Assembly (NCBI RefSeq): GCF_025370935.1
Contig: NC_133501.1
Coordinates: 3,910,565-3,974,564, forward strand
Length of the DNA stretch: 64,000 nt
Source: Choristoneura fumiferana
Lineage: Eukaryota; Arthropoda; Insecta; Lepidoptera; Tortricidae
Direction: 5' to 3'
Below the pieces are notes generated by a model that saw nothing but the letters and a program-made list of their open reading frames with translations, was not told the DNA's origin and did not search any database. Both the position numbers and the translations under genes were made by a program. Shown in pieces: positions 63,973-64,000 of this stretch (positions are counted from its first letter, which is position 1; every line of letters begins with the position of its first letter).

Positions 63973-64000
63973 AAACATTCAGGAAAATTAAATGAGTAGG

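Larger units (their letters stand above)
56346..64000. repeat. Large duplicated segment, copy 2
   Basis: Near-identical to 39826-46279, continuing to the window edge. It is longer because of inserts at 59849-60770, 61264-61466 (deleted in copy 1) and 63692-63972. Confidence 0.93.

Overview
This window is eukaryotic nuclear DNA, almost certainly from a moth or butterfly (Lepidoptera). The genes have short exons with GT-AG introns. The AT-rich background is packed with palindromic MITEs, tRNA-headed SINEs, RTE/CR1-like LINE tails and short TTAGG runs, as is typical of lepidopteran genomes. There are no bacterial features, CRISPR arrays or rRNA. Two 100-N scaffold gaps (20451-20550, 56246-56345) show this is a draft assembly.

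Left part (1-20.4 kb). After 3 kb of repeats there are three GC-rich conventional genes. (1) A nine-exon SLC18-family vesicular transporter (VMAT/VAChT-like) on +, 3262-12287. A 94-96 bp tandem array has copied the 3' end of exon 6 together with its splice donor, giving ten donors in a row. (2) A five-exon ODF3/CIMAP-type SHIPPO-repeat sperm-tail protein on +, 13127-16390. (3) Mitochondrial ribosomal protein mRpL54 on -, 19213 to about 20308. The transporter and mRpL54 carry single-base deletions in G/C runs that break otherwise well-conserved frames. This points to uncorrected homopolymer errors in the assembly.

Middle (20.5-28.2 kb). This stretch is nearly all repeats: an MSK-like minisatellite, inverted tRNA-like SINEs, several MITEs, and one THAP-domain exon.

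Right part (28.2-64 kb). The most interesting content is a minus-strand cluster built from micro-exons of 21-54 nt plus one exon of about 180 nt. Almost all are multiples of 3 with phase 1 at both ends, and each is bounded by good splice sites. They assemble into a family of secreted proteins that I do not recognise: a signal-peptide exon, a helical N-terminal part, a hydrophobic Gly-rich middle and a Cys/Tyr-rich domain. At least three tandem units can be read. Unit C (32702 to 28498) is short and is followed by a frame-broken Ser/Ala/Gln-rich tail. Unit B (47543 to about 33283) is nearly complete at about 276 residues. Unit A (47849-56242) is a divergent 3' half. The layout resembles micro-exon secreted-effector genes known elsewhere (schistosome MEGs, aphid bicycle genes), but I claim no homology.

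The 5' half of unit B (39826-46279) recurs almost identically at 56346-64000, starting exactly at the second N gap. The two copies differ by TE insertions and a few amino-acid changes. Across the gap unit A would then carry two alternative versions of the same exon side by side. A misplaced second haplotype is therefore more likely than a true duplication.
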